DNA of 64,000 bases. It comes from 'Nostoc azollae' 0708 (lineage in GTDB: Bacteria > Cyanobacteriota > Cyanobacteriia > Cyanobacteriales > Nostocaceae). The notes under the pieces are model-generated. The model did no database searches and was not told where the DNA came from. It worked only from the letters and a program-made list of their open reading frames with translations. Numbering within the stretch: the stretch's first letter is position 1; the number at the start of each line of letters is the position of its first letter. The position numbers and the translations under genes were made by a program. The stretch covers positions 186,001 through 250,000 of the forward strand of contig NC_014248.1 of assembly GCF_000196515.1 (NCBI RefSeq). Reading direction: 5' to 3'. Shown piece after piece: positions 58,502 through 64,000 of the stretch.

Positions 58502-58946
58502 TCGCCTTAGTTGGTGATGGAATCGAGTATACACTCAGTACAAGGATAATGCTGATTAAGGAATCAACATCCGCTGGCTTCACCAAGCAAAAATTTACAC
58601 CTTGTTGGTAAGCCAATACAATATCTTCATCTAAAGCAGTACCAGTCAAGATCACTATAGGTAGATGTTGAAATTGGAGTTGTGCCTGTACCGATTGCAC
58701 AAGCTGGATCCCTGACTTTCTAGGTAGCCTTAAATCTCTCAAAAGTAGGCTGGGCAGAGGATTAGTAAATCGATCTTCATAGGGAATCTGCCCCAGTAAA
58801 TAGCGAACAGCATCTTCCATTGTGGTGACGACCCACAATTTGGGCAGTTTCTCCAACTTAGAACGCTGTAGGGCCCGTTTGAGAAGTAGTACATAGGGAG
58901 GGTCATCCTCAACATATAAGACAGTTTTGGAATCAACATCTTCCAT
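58494..58946 (-). CDS. Rcp1-like single-domain response regulator
   Basis: I start at ATG 58946 (MEDVDSKTVLYVEDDPPYVL); the longer open frame upstream runs into repeat D. The 150-residue receiver has the acidic pair (VEDDP), a phospho-acceptor in LLLRDLRLPRKSG, the Thr in VILTGTALDEDIV and the switch Lys in CLVKPADVDS. The long loop before LRLP and the sequence style fit the Rcp1 class that works with phytochrome-type or hybrid kinases. It overlaps the end of the hybrid-kinase pseudogene by 8 bp on the other strand, which could be its lost partner. The C-terminal ten residues (IPSPTKATI) may be altered. Confidence 0.75.
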   Translation of the reverse strand: MEDVDSKTVLYVEDDPPYVLLLKRALQRSKLEKLPKLWVVTTMEDAVRYLLGQIPYEDRFTNPLPSLLLRDLRLPRKSGIQLVQSVQAQLQFQHLPIVILTGTALDEDIVLAYQQGVNFCLVKPADVDSLISIILVLSVYSIPSPTKATI

Positions 58947-59005
58947 CTGTAAGAACCTTAATTGAGCAAAAACAGGGTGTGGGGCAGGGGAAGATGGGGG
59001 CTTAA

Positions 59006-59160
59006 CTAGTACAGTACGGCATAAATAAACCAACCATTCCAAATCGCTGAAAAGCCCACACCGTATACATTTTGAATTTTGTTAGCGCAGCCGGCTGGAA
59101 GCACTATTTTGTTAGCTTAGCTCTTCTGATAGAAGCATTTTCAATTCACGGCGGTACTAG
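59006..59160 (+). repeat. Repeat D core (MITE-like), copy
   Basis: From CTAGTACAGTACGGC to TTCACGGCGGTACTAG, with the GTTAGCGCAGCCGGCTGGAAG variant centre seen in the 39605 copy. Separated by about 60 bp from the response regulator start. Confidence 0.85.
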
Positions 59161-59558
59161 ACACCCAAAATGCTTGTATTTCTTAGCCTGTAAGAGTTGT
59201 CACTGATGTAATGAGAACTAAAACTATCAGATATGACAGGCTGATGGGCGCACTATTACTATCTTATAAGAAAATAGGCTGGAGACTCTGGAATCAACTG
59301 CTAAAAACCCAAAAACTTTTGAAGGTTCGATATCTTTTAACCCGGAAATATATGCATCATATTTCCGCAAAGTAAGGTAAGTGAGGTGTTCACATCAAGC
59401 GTGATTTTATGAGAATATGTTGATGATTCTTTAGTTAAAGACGGTGATATCTTTGTACAGTTGTAAGCAAAATTTAATCAATGCCTATCAGCAGTTAAAA
59501 TTGGTCTTAGAATTTATTTGCTTGGAATCTGATGAATTAACCAATTGCGGTATTTATT
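59161..59558. other. 400-bp intergenic stretch, nothing recognised
   Basis: AT-rich sequence without open frames of interest. No tRNA-like or other RNA fold is apparent by eye. Confidence 0.4.
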
Positions 59559-59957
59559 ATGCAAGGCAATTATAATTTTAAGTTAGGAAAGATTTTGGAT
59601 AGATTTGATTTAATTACTGAAGAATACAAAAACCATAAATATTCTCAAGCTTTATATCCACAAGCAGCAGAACAGGTTTTGATTTCTGTAGCTGAAACAT
59701 TTAATTTATTTAAGACTTTAAACAAGAAATACAAACAAGGAGAATTAACAGATATCTCAAAATTACCAAAATACCAAAAGACTGTATATGCGCTAGTGAA
59801 ATATTCCACGCCAGTATTAAAACTCATTAATGGCAGAACTAGATTTTCTCTGGTGTCCATGGTCAAACTTTGGTTTGGGATTAAAGCTTTTTGGCTAAGT
59901 ATGCCTTCTAACCTAGATCTTAATGACACTAATGGTTTCAAACCCCTACCTACCTAA
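59559..59957 (+). pseudogene. TnpB (IS200/IS605 OrfB) N-terminal remnant
   Basis: The 132-residue ORF contains YSQALYPQAAEQVLISVAET, FKTLNKKYKQGELTDISKLP and KLINGRTRFSLVSMVKLWFG, then AFWLSMPSNLDLND. These correspond to the N-terminal helical and wedge region of IS605-type TnpB proteins (HPQAAQQVLRSVAESF, LKLKNGKIRIPLG, LPMPSNL in relatives). The first 20 residues do not fit, so the start is probably lost, and everything after about residue 125, including the RuvC-like nuclease core, is missing. It is a relic, not a working nuclease. The following 100 bp contains no more TnpB. Confidence 0.7.
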
Positions 59958-60096
59958 ATTTATGGGGTTCTCCCCCTGCGTCCTTATACCTTTAAGAGTC
60001 CGCTTTTGGGCTACTTAATAATCCCTGTACCTTTGTCTCAGAAGTGTCAAAATTAGTTCCTGGTTTCAATTGAGTCGAACTCAGGTGAAATTACAT

Positions 60097-60265
60097 TAGA
60101 CCTCTTGCAGAATTAATTTTATGTTAAAATAAGGGTTTACCTTTTTTTTAGCCAAAGGTTAGAGTTACATGGTTATGTTTGAATTAGTGATCGCAAAGAA
60201 CACCAAAAATATCTAAAATCTAAAACCCTCTATCATACCACAGAAAGAATTTTCCAAGAGGTCTA
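60097..60265 (+). mobile_element. MITE-like repeat family E, copy 2
   Basis: TAGACCTCTTGCAGAATTAA at the left and TTTTCCAAGAGGTCTA at the right; here the inverted ends TAGACCTCTTG/CAAGAGGTCTA are perfect over 11 bp. It lies 16 bp before the start of the kinase-ATPase pseudogene. Confidence 0.85.
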
Positions 60266-60281
60266 TTACAGATACGGATAA

Positions 60282-62691
60282 ATGAATACTAATGCTGACA
60301 CCCCAATAATTCCTGGATATCAAATTAGGGAACTACTTTATACAGGGTCTAGAACTAGAGTATATCGAGCTATTCAACAGATCGATCAATTGCCAAATTT
60401 TGACATCAGAATATCGCAGTTTCAACAAATTATTGCAATTTCGCAACCAATATACCATTAGCGAAAATCTCAATCTTCCTGGTATTATTCAGCCTCTATC
60501 ATTAGATAGCTATGGTAGTGGTTATATTTTAGTCATAGCAGATCAGGAAGAAATCTCTTTAAGAGAGTACATCAAAACCACTACCCTGCCTTTAGCCGAA
60601 TTTTTAGCGATCACTATCTAACTAACTAATATTCTCCACCATTTGCACCAAAAGCGGGTGATCCACAAAGACATAAAACCTGCCAACATTCTGATTAACC
60701 TACAAACAAAACAAGTCCAACTGATTGATTTTAGTATTGCCTCCCTGTTACCCAAAGAAACCGAAGACATCAAAAATCCTAATGTGTTAGAAGGAACTCT
60801 CGCTTATATTTCCCCAGAACAAACCGGGAGGATGAATCGAGGGATAGACTACCGCAGTGATTTTTATTCTCTGGGAGTCACTTTTTATGAATTATTGACA
60901 GGAGAGTTACCATTTATCTGTGATCCCCCCATGGAGTTGGTGCATTGTCATCTGGCGCAACTGGCTGGTTACGTATCTGATATCAAACCAGAAATACCAC
61001 AAGTTATCAGTAAAATTATAAATAAACTCTTGGCAAAAAACGCCTAAGTAGATATCATAGTGCTTTGGGATTAAAGCACTATTTCGAGACTTGTTCGTCT
61101 CAACTAAAAGATACAGGCAAAATTACAGATTTTGAAATTGGTCAGAGGGATGTGTGCGATCATTTCTTGATTCCTGAAAAACTCTATGGCCGTGAAGCGG
61201 AAGTTCAGAGGTTACTAGATGCCATTGGCGACACGCTCAAAGGCACATCAGAAATGATGCTCGTGGGAGGATTTTCCTGCATTGGTAAAACAGCGGTAGT
61301 CAATGAAATTCACAAACCAATTACCCGTCAGCACGGGTATTTTATTAAAGGTAAGTTTGACCAATTTAATCGCAACATTCCCTTTTCTGCCTTTGTGTCA
61401 AGTTTTTGTAATTTGATGGGGCAGTTGCTTTCCCAATCCAACACCCAACTACAAACTTGGAAAAGATAAATTCTTGCCGCCTGGGGAGAAAATGTTCAGG
61501 TGATCATCGAAGTCATTCCCGAATTGGAACGGATCATTGGAGAACAACCACCAGCACGAGAACTATCAAGCACCGCAGGCCAGAATCAGTTTAACTTATA
61601 TATTCCAGAAATTTGTTCAAGTCTTCACCATAGCAGATCATCCCCTAGTGATATTTTGAGATGATTTACAGTGGGCAGATTTGGCATTGCTGAAGTTGAC
61701 ACAGTTGTTGATGGGCGAATTACAAACAGAATATTTGCTGCTGATAGGTGCTGACCGGGATAATGAAGTATTTCCAGCACATCCGTTGATGCTAAAACTG
61801 CATGAAGTCAGCAAAGCTGGAGCAACACTGAATACCATTAGATTAAAACCTCTATCTGTATCTAGTTTAAATCAGTTTGTGGCAGATACCATTAATTGCG
61901 CCATATAATTAGCCCAACTCTTGACGGAATTAGTCCATCGAAAAACTCAAGGCAACCCTTTTTTGCCACGCAGTTTCTTAAAGTATTGTATCAAAAATAA
62001 CTAACTACCCTTGATGCTCAAACTGGGTATTGGCAATGTGACATCATCCAAGTGCGAGATGCTGCCTTGACGGATGATGTGGTGGAGTTGATGGCGCAAC
62101 GGTTGCAGAAGCTTCCGGTTGAGACTTAGACGGTGTTAAAACTGGCTGCTTATATTGGTAATCACTTTGATTTGAGTACACTGGCTATTGTCTCTCAACA
62201 ATCCGAATCTGATGTCGCAACGGCTTTGTGGAAAGCTTTACAGGAAGAATTAGTTTTGCCTAAGAGTGAGTTGTACAAATTCTATCTGGAACAGGAACAG
62301 CAACGTGCAAATACTAACACCATAGAAAATGTCACATATCGCTTTCTACACGATCGCGTCCAACAAGCTGCCTATTCTTTAATTCCATCAGATCAGAAGC
62401 AACAGACTCATCGCACAATTGGGGAACTGCTATTCAGGCACACTGCCAAAGCAGAGGTAGAAGAAAAAATCTTTCATATTGTCAACCTATTGAATTACGG
62501 TGTTGAACTAATTGCCCAGCCCAGCCAACGCGCAGAACTGGCTCAGTTAAATTTACTAGCAGGTAAGGAGCGATCAAAACTGGCTACAGGATATGAGTCT
62601 GCCTATGGTTACTTTGATCAGGGAATTCATCTGTTAACTTCAGACTGTTGGCAGAGTCAATACCCGGATTTCTCACAAAAAGATAAAAAAA
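60282..62691 (+). pseudogene. Giant Ser/Thr protein kinase - AAA ATPase (multi-sensor) gene, broken and cut by an IS
   Basis: ATG 60282: MNTNADTPIIPGYQIRELLY, then a frame change to the kinase lobe: HQKRVIHKDIKPANILINLQ (catalytic loop, HxDxKPxN), LIDFSIASLL (DFG appears as DFS, common in this group), GTLAYISPEQTGRMNRGIDY and SDFYSLGVTFYELLTGELPF. Next comes an ATPase module, IPEKLYGREAEVQRLLDAIG with Walker A GGFSCIGKTAVV, and helical repeats (LKLAAYIGNHFDLSTLAIVS, YRFLHDRVQQAAYSLIP). At least five stops or shifts. Homology ends near 62690 at the IS1380 edge; the missing end in relatives carries GAF and histidine kinase domains. Cytoplasmic signalling enzyme, dead. Confidence 0.9.
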
Positions 62692-62747
62692 AGGGGTCAA
62701 AGACTGCGAAAATGTATATATAGCAGGCATTTCAGCAGTTGGAAACC

Positions 62748-64000
62748 ATGACCCCATCTTCAACAGATTGTATACCAAAACAGTTGAAATTTGAGCAACA
62801 AAAATGGCTGCCAGTCATAGTCAATTTCCAGGGTGGACAAGTAAGAGCAGATGCAGGATTAAGCTTAATTGCTGAAATAGACAGAAAATTGCAAATCACA
62901 TCACAGTTTGCACAATGTTTCCAAGATTAGCGAAAGCTAAATCGGATTGACCATTCAATAGAGAGCTTAATTAAACAAAGAATATACGGGCTGGTCATGG
63001 GGTATGAAGACTTGAATGACCACGAAGAATTACGTCATGACCAGATGTTTGCTATAGCATTAGGAAAAAGGATTGGATTAGAGAATGAACCTGCAACATT
63101 GGCAGGAAAGAGTACATTAAATCCCCTGGAACATTGTCCTGAAGATGTGGAACAAGGAGCAGACAGCGGGTACCATAAAATCTGGCATTCTCCATCAGGA
63201 ATTGAAAGCTTACTTGTCAAAATATTTCTAGAATCTTACGCCAAAGAACCAAGAGAAATTGTTTTGGATCTAGATGTAACTGATGACTTAGTACACGGCT
63301 ATCAGGAGCAAGTTTTCTTCAATACTTATGATGGGGGATAATGCTATGCTCCACTTTATGTTTTCTGTGGAAAACATCTATTAGCAGCCAAACTTCGCCC
63401 TTCAAACGTAGACCCAGCATTTGGGGCATTATCAGAACTACAAGGAGTGATTAAACAAATAGGTCAACAATGGAAGAATGTTGAGATTTTAGTAGGTGGA
63501 TATAGTGCTTATTCTAGAGACGATATCATCACATGGTATGAATCCCAAATGGGTGTGGATTATGTTTTTGGATTGGCGCAAAATAGTCGTTTAATTGGGA
63601 TGACTAGAAAGACTCAAAGTAGAGTATCCCTTGAGTTTGAGTAAAAACTATCAACAGTAGTTTCATTCTTAGAAACTATGTTTAAACCAGATGAAGAACT
63701 TGCAGAATTTGCTGGTGACTTGATTAATAACTCAATTTGCTATAAATCTTTAGACTATAAAGCTCGTGAATCTTGGAGCCGTAGTCGTCGTGTTGTTTTT
63801 AAAGTTGAATATGGAGTAAAAGGGACTAATGTTCGTTTTGTTGTAACTTCACTTTCTACTAATAAAGTACCTCCTAGTCAACTATATAGACAAAAATATT
63901 GTCAGCGAGGGGAGATGGAAAATCGTTTTAAAGAACAACAATTAGAACTTTTTAGTGATAGAACAAGCAACCATACATTTACGGTAAATCAATTAGGTTT
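62748..64000 (+). pseudogene. IS1380-family transposase, broken, running off the window
   Basis: ATG 62748: MTPSSTDCIPKQLKFEQQKW, FQGGQVRADAGLSLIAEIDR, a TAG near 62928, then SLIKQRIYGLVMGYEDLNDH, LRHDQMFAIALGKRIG, ATLAGKSTLNPLE and EIVLDLDVTDDLVHGYQEQV. After another TAA at 63339: AAKLRPSNVDPAFGALSELQ, ILVGGYSAYSRDDIITWYES (normally RGDSAY; the Asp of this block is lost), NSRLIGM, TAA at 63642, and RRVVFKVEYGVKGTNVRFVV, MENRFKEQQLELFSDRTSNH. The N, DDE and C parts fit IS1380. All in one frame with three stops, so it is dead by point mutation. The IS left end is near 62692, inside the kinase pseudogene. Confidence 0.9.

Overview
This looks like a chromosomal window from a filamentous, heterocyst-forming cyanobacterium (Nostocales). 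The sequence shows petN, a sipA-like regulator, a HetP-family protein, sucrose synthase, many GAF/PAS/CBS histidine kinases, GCGATCGC (HIP1-type) octamers and short 7-bp tandem repeats. AT-rich DNA, very many broken genes, IS copies and small dispersed inverted-repeat elements indicate a genome in reductive decay. The best match I can think of is an obligate plant symbiont such as 'Nostoc azollae' (Trichormus azollae) of the water fern Azolla; this is inference from memory, not a search result.

Layout. 1-6.3 kb: 5' end of cofH, three membrane glycosyltransferase genes (two PMT/ArnT-like, one DPM1-GtrA fusion), an exonuclease, a frameshifted membrane gene, then petN and another tiny membrane gene, both too short for routine ORF calling. 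6.4-15.5 kb: a three-GAF histidine kinase, then mostly decay: a radical SAM pseudogene, an intact NrdG-like activase, a response regulator/GAF gene split by a 528-bp element, a possible toxin-immunity remnant, a broken adenosine-specific kinase and a broken Uma2 nuclease. 15.5-21 kb: an intact sugar block (GH65 phosphorylase fused to beta-phosphoglucomutase, and sucrose synthase). 21-24.3 kb: repeats, one HetP-family gene and a phosphatase pseudogene.

24.3-34 kb: a decayed central-carbon cassette nifJ - dihydroorotate-dehydrogenase-like - pfkA. nifJ is scarred by frameshifts and stops and is split by an IS1634-type element that itself carries an IS630-type element; the last 3' piece of nifJ lies beyond them. 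34-52.3 kb: intact 1418-residue CBS/PAS hybrid kinase, CheR-PAS protein, DUF4327, SipA, MATE transporter, Spy-like protein and a NarL-type two-component pair, interleaved with pseudogenes of ppk2, ppsA and a PrxQ-type peroxiredoxin.

52.3-64 kb: almost everything is dead: roadblock/LC7 - MglA-like GTPase - DUF4388 - protoglobin, a deaminase, a K+-channel-like gene, a DUF692 plus Cys-rich-tail pair, a YbjN gene, a hybrid kinase tail, a TnpB remnant, a giant Ser/Thr kinase-ATPase and an IS1380 transposase running off the end.

Working picture: photosynthetic electron transport, sucrose use and much of the signalling remain, while fermentative/pyruvate metabolism (nifJ, ppsA, pfkA) and polyphosphate, peroxide and motility-type functions are lost. 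A 16-bp motif, CCTCACAA(G/C)TTCCTCA, stands 95-130 bp upstream of nifJ, ppsA and the radical SAM gene and may mark a former shared low-oxygen regulon.
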